Shown one piece after another: positions 1-5,606 of a stretch of 5,606 nucleotides of DNA. The stretch is from Coriobacteriaceae bacterium (GTDB lineage Bacteria > Actinomycetota > Coriobacteriia > Anaerosomatales > SLCP01), in the NCBI GenBank assembly GCA_003563465.1, contig PWVH01000094.1:1-5606 (forward strand), read 5' to 3'. The notes below the pieces were generated by a model. It was not told the origin of the DNA and did no database searches. It saw only the letters and a program-made list of their open reading frames with translations. The number at the start of each line of letters is the position of its first letter. Position 1 is the first letter of the stretch. Position numbers and translations under genes: made by a program.

Positions 1-618
1 CCGGCGCACCAGCCCGTCCACCATGACCGCCTCGCCGAGCAGCAGTCCCGCTTGTACGCTCGCACGAGTATTGGTGCCGATCGCTCTCGGCGGCGCTTCG
101 AGATCGACCTTTGAAAGGCGCGCGGCCTTTGCGAAGAGAGCCTCGGCGCTCGTCTCGACACCAGGAGCTATGGCGCCACCCACATAGGCGCCCTCTGCAT
201 CGATCACGTCTATGGTGGTCGCCGTACCGAAGTCCACCACCAGGACCGGTCCGCCGTAGGCCTCGAAGGCGGCGATTCCGTTGACTATGCGATCCGCCCC
301 TACCTCGTGCGGATTGTCGTAGAGTATGCGCATCCCGGTCTTCAGGCCTGGGCCGACCAGCATCGCGGGCCGACCGCAAATCTCCTCGGCGATCTCCTCA
401 TACGCTACGGTCAGGCGTGGAACCACGGACGAGACTATGATGTGTTCCACCTCGTCCCACGCGCGCCCTTCGGTCGCGAACAGGCCTGCTATCTGCACTC
501 TGAGCTCGTCTGCGGTAAGCGCTTGGTTGCTCGAGACGCGCCAGCGGCCGTCGATTCCGCTCTCGTCGAACAGTCCGAGGATCGTGTGGGTGTTTCCGAT
601 GTCGACGGCGAGTATCAC
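1..618 (-). CDS. coaX: Type III pantothenate kinase (CoaX), C-terminus cut by window edge
   Basis: Cytosolic enzyme that phosphorylates pantothenate with ATP, the first step of coenzyme A synthesis. The minus strand is open from GTG at 618 to the left edge, giving 206 codons; the family is usually about 255-260 residues, so roughly 50 C-terminal residues lie outside. The translation has the expected ASKHA-fold motifs in order: DIGNTHT (residues 6-12, phosphate binding), GADR (107-110, with the aspartate expected to act in catalysis), DFGTATT (129-135), GGAIAPG (147-153) and SVQAG (187-191). The GTG start is chosen because the protein then begins (M)ILAVDIGNT as in known homologues, and a strong Shine-Dalgarno lies 5 nt upstream. 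It is transcribed divergently from the response regulator. Family knowledge: type III kinases need a monovalent cation and are not feedback-inhibited by CoA. No frameshift or missing motif is seen in the visible part. Confidence 0.96.
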   Translation of the reverse strand, partial: MILAVDIGNTHTILGLFDESGIDGRWRVSSNQALTADELRVQIAGLFATEGRAWDEVEHIIVSSVVPRLTVAYEEIAEEICGRPAMLVGPGLKTGMRILYDNPHEVGADRIVNGIAAFEAYGGPVLVVDFGTATTIDVIDAEGAYVGGAIAPGVETSAEALFAKAARLSKVDLEAPPRAIGTNTRASVQAGLLLGEAVMVDGLVRR

Positions 619-623
619 CGCTG

Positions 624-632
624 CTCCTCCCC
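624..632 (-). promoter_or_regulatory. Ribosome binding site of coaX
   Basis: On the minus strand this reads GGGGAGGAG, ending 5 nt before the GTG at 618. It is a near-perfect Shine-Dalgarno and is what decides the GTG start for coaX. Confidence 0.85.
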
Positions 633-675
633 GATTGACGGAACGGTGACGCCCCGCCGGTTCTCGTCGGCTCAA

Positions 676-684
676 TGGTATCAT
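676..684 (+). promoter_or_regulatory. Possible extended -10 promoter of the two-component operon
   Basis: TGG followed by TATCAT matches the extended -10 pattern TGnTATAAT at five of the six hexamer positions. Transcription would begin near 691, leaving a leader of about 30 nt that contains the regulator's ribosome binding site. No good -35 box lies 16-18 nt upstream (the area is GCCGGT-like), which an extended -10 promoter may tolerate. This is a pattern match only. Confidence 0.4.
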
Positions 685-707
685 CAGCCCAGGTACCCCG
701 CGACACC

Positions 708-713
708 GGGAGG
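708..713 (+). promoter_or_regulatory. Ribosome binding site of the response regulator
   Basis: GGGAGG lies 6 nt before the ATG at 720. It supports this start over an in-frame ATG at 675, which would add 15 residues of non-family sequence, lacks a comparable site and lies at the putative promoter. Confidence 0.8.
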
Positions 714-719
714 CTTCCG

Positions 720-1427
720 ATGACCACCGGACCAGCGCGGATCCTCGTCGTAGACGACGAGGACTCGATTCTACAGTTCGTCTCCTACAACCTCGAAAAA
801 GAAGGCTACGAGGTCGAGACCGCGACCACAGGACACGAGGCTCTCGAGAAGGTGTCCGCAAGCTCCTTCAACCTGATCGTCCTCGATATCATGCTTCCGG
901 GCTCGGATGGATACGAGGTCTGCCGCAAGCTTCGGGCAACCAGCGAGGTGCCCGTGCTCTTCCTGTCCGCGCGAGATACGGAACTCGACAAGGTCGTGGG
1001 CCTCGAACTGGGCGCCGACGACTACCTGGCCAAACCGTTTGGAATCCGCGAGCTGCAAGCTAGGGTGAAAGCCCTGCTGAGGCGCTCCGCGGGCGCGGGT
1101 GCCGGACGCGCCGAAGAACTGCCCGGCGAGAGGTTGAAAGCTGCAGGCATCGTTCTCGACGAGGGTGCGCACGAAGCGCACTTCGGCGACCGCCAGATCG
1201 ACCTCACTCCCCGTGAGTTCGAGCTCCTTGCCACGCTCATGCGCTACGCGGGCAAGGTGCTCTCCCGCGAACAGCTCCTCAGACAGGCGTGGGGATGGGA
1301 GTACCTGGTGGAGACCAAGACCGTGGACACGCACATAAAGCGGCTGCGCGACAAGCTTGAAGCTGCCGGAGTCGACCCTTCGGTCGTCGAGACGGTGCGC
1401 GGTTACGGCTACCGGATACAATCCTGA
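720..1427 (+). CDS. OmpR/PhoB-family DNA-binding response regulator
   Basis: Cytosolic transcription factor of 235 residues, switched on by phosphoryl transfer from the histidine kinase encoded next. Residues 7-122 form the receiver domain: acidic pocket D12-D13, phosphoacceptor D56 in VLDIMLPG, switch residues S83 and Y102, and conserved K105 in KPF. A Gly/Ala/Glu-rich linker (about 123-138) leads to a winged-helix DNA-binding domain (about 142-235) with LTPREFELL (162-170), the recognition-helix region VDTHIKRLRDKL (202-213) and the closing VRGYGYRI (226-233). Length and architecture are normal for the family. The start is the ATG at 720, fixed by the Shine-Dalgarno GGGAGG and by the start of homology (ARILVVDDE). 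It is the first gene of an operon with the kinase 13 nt downstream. It resembles PhoP/PhoB, RegX3 and WalR regulators; the sequence alone does not say which regulon it controls, so no symbol is given. Confidence 0.95.
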   Translation: MTTGPARILVVDDEDSILQFVSYNLEKEGYEVETATTGHEALEKVSASSFNLIVLDIMLPGSDGYEVCRKLRATSEVPVLFLSARDTELDKVVGLELGADDYLAKPFGIRELQARVKALLRRSAGAGAGRAEELPGERLKAAGIVLDEGAHEAHFGDRQIDLTPREFELLATLMRYAGKVLSREQLLRQAWGWEYLVETKTVDTHIKRLRDKLEAAGVDPSVVETVRGYGYRIQS

Positions 1428-1440
1428 GCCGGATATCGAT

Positions 1441-2853
1441 GTGAGCGTCTCGATACGCACCCGTCTTCTTGCTTCCCTACTGGTGGTGGCGTTTGCTTCT
1501 GCCGCAGGTCTGTCGTGGTACTTCCTGAATCAACTCGAGTCGGTCAGTCTTCGGATGCTCGAGGAAAGACTTGCAAGCGAAGCTATGGTCGCGGCTGCGA
1601 TAGTCGGGGAGCGAGGAATCGGGAACCCGGCCCCGCTTCAGGCGGCACTACTGGAAGCCGATCCGATGATCCCGTCCCGAATGCGGATACTCGACGGTGC
1701 AGGAGTCGCAGTGATCGATTCTGCGGGCGAAGCCGGTCTGGGCATCGACTACAGCGAACGGACCGAGGTGCAGGAGGCTTTGGCCGGCAGATATGGAGCC
1801 TACACTCGCATAGGCGATGATGAGCGCTTCGGCATGTACATCGCCTACCCGATAAGGGCAGAGGGACTGATAATCGGCGCTGCGTATGCTTCTGCGCCCA
1901 CTCTCTCGGTGACGAACCTTCTGCGCGATTACAGGCTAAGACTCGGCTGGGCGCTCGGCGCGTTCCTGCTCGTCACGCTGGTCTTCGCAGAGCTGCTTTC
2001 GCGCTGGCTCGCAAAGCCGCTCCGTCAGCTCGAAAGCGGTACGGCCGCACTGGCCACGGGCGACTTCACGGTCAGGGTCGACCCGGTCGGTTCGCGCGAG
2101 ACACGCGCGGTCGCCGAGGCGTTCAACACTATGGCCGACGAGGTCGAGCGCGTGGTGAGCGAACTCAAGAATGAGGAGCGCCGCAAGTCGCGCTTCGTCT
2201 CCGACGTTAGCCACGAGCTCCGCACGCCGCTGACCGCGATTCGTGGAGCAGCCGAGACGCTGCTGGACGGCGACGTCGACCCCGAAGACGCGGATCGATT
2301 CCTCTCGACCATCGTAAGCGAGTCCAACAGGCTCGCCCGACTCGCCAACGACCTGCTCGCCTTGCAGCGAATCGAAGGTGCAACCGGTGAGTTGCCGCTA
2401 AGCAGGATCGACCTTTCCGAGATAGCCCGCAAAGCGGCAGAGGCCCTCAAGCCACTACTCGAGGAGCGAAGAACTCACATCGAAGTGTCGGGCGAGGGAC
2501 CTGACGTACTCGGCGATCCCGATCGCGTCCAGCAGGTTATCGCGAACCTGATCGACAACGCCTCGCGTGTGGCCGAGGACGGTACGGTCCGTGTGGAGGT
2601 CTCTGCCGAAGGAGATCGCACTGTCCTCTCCGTGCTCGACGAGGGACCGGGCATCCCCGAGAAGGACATCGGGCGACTCTTCGATCGCTTCTATCGCACG
2701 GAGTCGAGTCGTGCACGAGCCAGCGGCGGTTCCGGGCTCGGTCTTGCGATAGTCAAGGCTATAGTCACCGCGCACGCCGGCGAGATCGAAGCCGCCAACC
2801 GGCCCGAAGGCGGAGCGCGTTTCGCGATCCGGCTGCCCTCTCTCAAAGAGTGA
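1441..2853 (+). CDS. Membrane sensor histidine kinase, PhoR-like
   Basis: Inner-membrane kinase of 470 residues, the likely partner of the regulator just upstream. Order of parts: transmembrane helix 1 (about 9-28); extracytoplasmic sensor (about 30-168); transmembrane helix 2 (about 169-190); HAMP (about 191-243); DHp domain with H258 in the H-box SHELRTPL; and a HATPase domain with N-box N373, G1 box DEGPGI (400-405), F box LFDRF (413-417) and G2 box GGSGLGL (429-435). All catalytic motifs are intact. The sensor has ILDGAGVAVIDS (83-94), EVQEALAGRYG (109-119) and MYIAYPI (132-138), a pattern known from PDC/PAS-like sensors of PhoR and related kinases. There is no cytoplasmic PAS domain between HAMP and DHp, so it is shorter than Bacillus PhoR. 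The start is GTG at 1441, 13 nt after the regulator's stop. Its Shine-Dalgarno is poor, which suggests translational coupling. A TTG at 1357 in the same frame would overlap the regulator and add 28 unlikely residues. The signal is unknown. Confidence 0.93.
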   Translation: MSVSIRTRLLASLLVVAFASAAGLSWYFLNQLESVSLRMLEERLASEAMVAAAIVGERGIGNPAPLQAALLEADPMIPSRMRILDGAGVAVIDSAGEAGLGIDYSERTEVQEALAGRYGAYTRIGDDERFGMYIAYPIRAEGLIIGAAYASAPTLSVTNLLRDYRLRLGWALGAFLLVTLVFAELLSRWLAKPLRQLESGTAALATGDFTVRVDPVGSRETRAVAEAFNTMADEVERVVSELKNEERRKSRFVSDVSHELRTPLTAIRGAAETLLDGDVDPEDADRFLSTIVSESNRLARLANDLLALQRIEGATGELPLSRIDLSEIARKAAEALKPLLEERRTHIEVSGEGPDVLGDPDRVQQVIANLIDNASRVAEDGTVRVEVSAEGDRTVLSVLDEGPGIPEKDIGRLFDRFYRTESSRARASGGSGLGLAIVKAIVTAHAGEIEAANRPEGGARFAIRLPSLKE

Positions 2854-2882
2854 CTGCCGAAACGCGGACTTAGCCCATCGCG
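2854..2882. other. Convergent gap between the kinase and the YhaN-like gene
   Basis: Only 29 nt separate the TGA of the kinase from the TAG of the minus-strand gene. I find no GC-rich hairpin followed by a T-run on either strand, so no intrinsic terminator can be called here. Confidence 0.6.
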
Positions 2883-5414
2883 CTAGCAGCGGTCGAGCGA
2901 AAGCGTCGAGAGCGCAGGTTCTGCATCCTTGAGCGCAGCCTCGGTCTCCGGGTGGCACGTGAAGACGACCACCTGCCTCTTGCGCGCCAACTCGGCAACC
3001 GCCTGAGCTGCACCCGCTTTGCGCCCGGGATCGAAGTTGGCGAATACGTCGTCCATGAGCACGGGCAACCCAGCTCCCGTCTCACCTAGCTGCCCGATGA
3101 GTGCAAGACGCAACGCCAGATAGAGCTGCTCGGCCGTGCCGGTGGACAGGAGCGCCGTATCCTTGGCTCTTGCCGAGGTATCGAAGACCTCTATGGCAGA
3201 TGCGCCTAGCGGCACCGATAGCCGTGGATACCCGCCCCTGGTGATCATCGCGAACAGCCTCTCGGCTTCTTGCACCACTTCGGGCTGCCGCTCGCGTTCG
3301 TAGCGCTCCTGCGCACGCTCGAGCAGGCGGCCCGCAAGACTGAGGACGGAGTACCTTTCGGCCTGCTCGGCGATGCGCTCGTTGAGACTCGAGAGCTCGA
3401 GCCGCAGCGACCCCATGGAGTCCTCGCGTTCGCGCTCCCCGACGGTCGTCTCCAGACGAGCGTACTCGCTTCCGAGAAGGCCCCATCGCTCCTGTGCCTC
3501 GACCGCCTCGTTCTCTGCCCTCTCGACCATGGCCCTCAGTTCGGCGAGCCCCCCAGCGACGCCTAGGCGCTCCATAATCTCACGCGCACGCTCGCGGGCC
3601 TTGGCTTCGCGCCCTTCGGCATCGGCCACTCTCGATTCGGCCGATCGTGCCTCGTCGGCGGCTCGCTCGGCGGCTCTGGCTGCCTCTCGGGCCTCGGCGA
3701 GGCGCTCGCGCAGTCTGCCGACGACAGCCGGCACTTCTTCTGTGCTTTCCGCGGGCTCCGAGCCGAGTCGCCGGGCGAGCTCGTTTACTCGATCGGAGTA
3801 CGAGTCGATGGAGTCCCTCTCGCGCTTCAGACGGTCCTCGAACTTGCTCCGCTCCGTTTCGATCCGCCTGAACTCCTCTACCAGATCGAGCACGCGCAGC
3901 GTGGCCGAAGGCTCGGTCGCGAAGCCAAGTCCTCGCTCGCCGAGCCATGCTTGCCATTCGGCCTGCATATCTGCCAACTGCTGCTCGGCACGTGCAGCCT
4001 CAAGTCTTGCCTGTTCCGCGCGCCTGGCGAGTTCCGCAGCGCTCTCGGATAGACGCCGCACGTCTGTGTCTGTCGAAACTGCCGCGGTCTTCGCGCGCAG
4101 CAGCAGCCACGCTGCTAGCGCTATCAGTACCGCACCGGTGACAGAGGCCGCCCACTGTCCGGCCAGTATCCCGCCTGCGACCGCAAGCACTCCCGCTGCG
4201 AGTGCGACCCATGGCACGAAATCGCGCTGAGAGACACCCCCGGCAGCGGCGACGGCAGGAACGGCGGCACCCTGAGCGACAGTGGCTTCATCGGCTTCAC
4301 GGTCGCGTCTCTCTGACGTCGAGCGCGCCCGTTCTTCTGCAGTCAGCAACCGCTCTCGCCAGACCTCCAGCACCTCCCGCGTCTGCGGTGAGGCATCCAC
4401 GGCGGCGGCCTCATCGGCCTCGAGACCTGCCTCGGCAAGTCGTGAGGCCGCGTCTCTTGCAAGCGAGGCGACATGACTCTCGTGCTCCCGAACGGTCTCG
4501 AGGCTCTTACGGAAGAGAGCGAGTTCGTCGCCGAGCGCCTCGATCTCCGCCGAAGCCTCCAGCGTCGCCTCGTCCACCACCAGCGCATCCAAAGCCTCGA
4601 AGGAGTCGCGTGCGTTCCGCCTCAGCGTCAGCAACTCCTCCTCCGCGGAGCTGATCGTCTTCTCCAGCTCGTCGAGTGCTTGCGCCTGCTCGTGAAGAGT
4701 GCGGTGCTCGCTGGCGGTCTCGTCGCGCCGCACGCGAGCCGCTTCGAGTTCGCGAGTAAGCTCCGCGAGACTGATGCGTGCTTCAGCGACCTGTTCGGCT
4801 TGTTGTTCGAGTTCGGAGATCTTCTTGCGAATCTCGCGCGCTTCGGCAATCGAAGCGTTGATGAGCGGCTTGCTGCCTCGCGGACGGTAGAGCTGGGCCG
4901 CCTCGCCCTCGATCGCCGCCCTGACTTCCTGCGGACTGACGCCAAGCCCTGCTCCAGCAGCATACAGTCGGGCGATGATGTCGTCGTCGGTCCCACGCAA
5001 CCGCTCGATTGCGGCCATCTCGGCCAGACCGAAGCCGAAGACGACTCTGAACGCCTGCTCGCTCACACCGCTTGTCAGCTCGGCAACGAGGTTTGGGCAC
5101 TCGGGGCCTCTGAGCGTTCGCACCCCAACCGGGCCTCCCCGTGGCCCCGCCGTGCGCTCGATCACCCACTCGCCTTCAGGTGACTCGAATACCAAACGTC
5201 CCTCCCGGGTGCCCGCATCGCTTAGGAAGGGCGCGTCCGAGCTGCTCTTCTCCGTCGGGAACCCGTAAAGGAGATAGCGCACCAGGGCGGTATAAGTGCT
5301 CTTTCCAGCCTCGTTAGGACCGCTTACGACGGTCAAACCGTCACCCAGCGGCCCGAGTCCGGCATCGGCCAGTCGACCGAAGCGGGTGGCTTCGATGCGC
5401 CTCAGGCGCATCAT
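2883..5414 (-). CDS. YhaN-like (SbcC/Rad50-related) coiled-coil ATPase with central membrane hairpin
   Basis: An 843-residue ABC-type ATPase of the SMC/Rad50/SbcC superfamily, probably the motor subunit of a DNA-end-processing nuclease. The N-terminal half of the ATPase head has IEATRFGRL (7-15), Walker A GPNEAGKST (32-40) and FRVVFGFGL, a segment I associate with YhaN proteins. Long Glu/Arg/Ala-rich coiled coils follow (about 183-395 and 443-735). Between them a hydrophobic hairpin (about 401-419 and 421-440) looks like two transmembrane helices with a very short turn. The C-terminal half of the head has the signature STGTAEQ (757-763), Walker B LPVLMDD (783-789) and the switch histidine H821 in FTCHPE. 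There is no CxxC zinc hook, unlike Rad50 and SbcC. The second Walker B acid is D789 where Rad50 has Glu; I recall this as usual for YhaN. Bacillus YhaN is somewhat longer (about 960 residues, from memory). The ATG at 5414 is preceded by GAGGAGG and overlaps the upstream stop by 4 nt. The DNA-repair role is family inference. Confidence 0.9.
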   Translation of the reverse strand: MMRLRRIEATRFGRLADAGLGPLGDGLTVVSGPNEAGKSTYTALVRYLLYGFPTEKSSSDAPFLSDAGTREGRLVFESPEGEWVIERTAGPRGGPVGVRTLRGPECPNLVAELTSGVSEQAFRVVFGFGLAEMAAIERLRGTDDDIIARLYAAGAGLGVSPQEVRAAIEGEAAQLYRPRGSKPLINASIAEAREIRKKISELEQQAEQVAEARISLAELTRELEAARVRRDETASEHRTLHEQAQALDELEKTISSAEEELLTLRRNARDSFEALDALVVDEATLEASAEIEALGDELALFRKSLETVREHESHVASLARDAASRLAEAGLEADEAAAVDASPQTREVLEVWRERLLTAEERARSTSERRDREADEATVAQGAAVPAVAAAGGVSQRDFVPWVALAAGVLAVAGGILAGQWAASVTGAVLIALAAWLLLRAKTAAVSTDTDVRRLSESAAELARRAEQARLEAARAEQQLADMQAEWQAWLGERGLGFATEPSATLRVLDLVEEFRRIETERSKFEDRLKRERDSIDSYSDRVNELARRLGSEPAESTEEVPAVVGRLRERLAEAREAARAAERAADEARSAESRVADAEGREAKARERAREIMERLGVAGGLAELRAMVERAENEAVEAQERWGLLGSEYARLETTVGEREREDSMGSLRLELSSLNERIAEQAERYSVLSLAGRLLERAQERYERERQPEVVQEAERLFAMITRGGYPRLSVPLGASAIEVFDTSARAKDTALLSTGTAEQLYLALRLALIGQLGETGAGLPVLMDDVFANFDPGRKAGAAQAVAELARKRQVVVFTCHPETEAALKDAEPALSTLSLDRC

Positions 5415-5606
5415 CGTGCGGCCTCCTCGCCAAGAAGGCGGTCCAAGCTCAGATCGCGTGCCCTCTCTAGAATGGAAAGCGCATCGCAGTCGAGCTCGGC
5501 GCCCCGTGCCGCCGAACGAATCGGGTCCAGCACCTCGAAAAGCATCGCCTCGGCTTCTTCGGCGGGGATCGCGTCGGCCAAGCGGACCAAGTCCCCAGCG
5601 AAATCG
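5411..5606 (-). CDS. C-terminal part of a probable SbcD/YhaO-type metallophosphoesterase (nuclease), 5' end outside window
   Basis: A reading frame enters from the right edge and ends at TGA 5413-5411, giving 64 complete residues that begin DFAGDLVRLAD and end DRLLGEEAAR. None of the metal-binding motifs of the phosphoesterase domain are in view, so the call rests on two points. First, the tail, an acidic helical segment with the pattern LERARDLSLDRLL, resembles the C-terminal helices of YhaO/SbcD-like DNA repair exonucleases as I remember them. Second, this gene is regularly found directly upstream of YhaN-type ATPases. The stop codon and the ATPase start overlap in ATGA (5414-5411), so the two proteins are probably made together in fixed ratio, as expected for subunits of one complex. 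The protein would supply the Mn-dependent nuclease active site driven by the ATPase. That this frame is coding is near certain; the family is likely but not proven here. Confidence 0.75.
   Translation of the reverse strand, partial: DFAGDLVRLADAIPAEEAEAMLFEVLDPIRSAARGAELDCDALSILERARDLSLDRLLGEEAAR
5422..5428 (-). promoter_or_regulatory. Ribosome binding site of the YhaN-like gene
   Basis: On the minus strand this reads GAGGAGG, ending 7 nt before the ATG at 5414. It lies inside the end of the upstream gene. A second ATG directly follows (5411) at 10 nt spacing, so the first is preferred, but the two differ by one residue only. Confidence 0.75.

Larger units (their letters stand above)
619..719. 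other. Divergent intergenic region between coaX and the response regulator
   Basis: This 101-nt stretch separates two genes read outward, so it should hold promoters for both. Visible elements are the Shine-Dalgarno of coaX (624-632), that of the regulator (708-713) and an extended -10-like TGGTATCAT (676-684) on the plus strand. TTGACG at 635-640 resembles a -35 box but has no -10 at the right distance downstream. I see no convincing promoter for coaX, no clear direct repeats that would mark a binding site for the neighbouring regulator, and no RNA gene. Confidence 0.6.

Noticed and set aside
635..640. TTGACG as a -35 box
   Set aside because: No -10-like hexamer lies 16-18 nt downstream (the sequence there is CCGGTT-like); the nearest TATCAT is 38 nt away.
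675..719. Upstream ATG start for the response regulator
   Set aside because: The added 15 residues are outside the receiver fold, there is no good ribosome binding site before it, and the ATG at 720 has GGGAGG at ideal spacing.
307..723. Plus-strand open frames opposite coaX (138 and 107 codons)
   Set aside because: The minus strand here encodes complete CoaX motifs from a well-supported GTG start; the plus-strand translations resemble no family I know.
1357..1440. Upstream TTG start for the histidine kinase
   Set aside because: It would overlap the regulator gene by 71 nt and add 28 residues rich in Arg, Ser and Pro before the first membrane helix; GTG at 1441 gives the normal short N-terminus of such kinases.
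771..1460. Minus-strand open frame of 229 codons opposite the response regulator
   Set aside because: It mirrors the codon bias of the regulator gene, has no recognisable domain, and covers a gene with all receiver and winged-helix motifs.
3373..4230. Long plus-strand open frame (285 codons) opposite the ATPase gene
   Set aside because: Its translation is a Ser/Arg/Ala-rich low-complexity protein with no motifs, the usual reverse-strand image of a GC-rich coiled-coil gene. The minus-strand frame has intact ATPase motifs over its whole length.
4473..5183. Plus-strand open frame of 236 codons opposite the N-terminal part of the ATPase
   Set aside because: No domain or ribosome binding site; an antisense shadow of the coiled-coil coding sequence.

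Overview
The window comes from a bacterial chromosome with high GC content (around 60% or a little more, judged by eye) and codons that favour G or C in the third position. Five protein-coding genes fill nearly all of it, two of them cut by the window edges. No rRNA, tRNA, insertion sequence, CRISPR array or obvious repeat is visible. The taxon cannot be fixed from this alone. The GC content, the type III pantothenate kinase and the PhoP/PhoR-type two-component pair would fit Actinomycetota (for example a Coriobacteriia-like lineage) or another high-GC group, but that is inference.

Layout: (1) Positions 1-618, minus strand, hold the N-terminal 206 codons of coaX (type III pantothenate kinase, coenzyme A synthesis), which runs off the left edge. 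(2) A short divergent intergenic region (619-719) carries the ribosome binding sites of both flanking genes and a possible extended -10 promoter for the plus-strand operon. (3) Positions 720-1427 and 1441-2853, plus strand, encode an OmpR/PhoB-family response regulator and its membrane sensor histidine kinase, 13 nt apart and clearly one operon. (4) A 29-nt convergent gap (2854-2882) separates the kinase from a minus-strand operon. (5) Positions 2883-5414, minus strand, encode an 843-residue YhaN-like, Rad50/SbcC-related coiled-coil ATPase with a two-helix membrane hairpin in the middle. Its start codon overlaps by 4 nt the stop codon of (6) a gene that enters from the right edge (5411-5606), whose 64 visible residues look like the C-terminus of an SbcD/YhaO-type metallophosphoesterase.

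Functionally there are three units. The first is a housekeeping cofactor enzyme. The second is a two-component system whose kinase has a PhoR-like extracytoplasmic sensor; nothing in the window tells its signal. The third is a nuclease/ATPase pair of the SbcCD/Mre11-Rad50 class. This pair is the most interesting part: the ATPase lacks a CxxC zinc hook, and in its place, at the middle of the coiled coil, has a hydrophobic hairpin that would anchor the complex in the cytoplasmic membrane. The family is known but poorly characterised, so this is a lead and not a proven new system.
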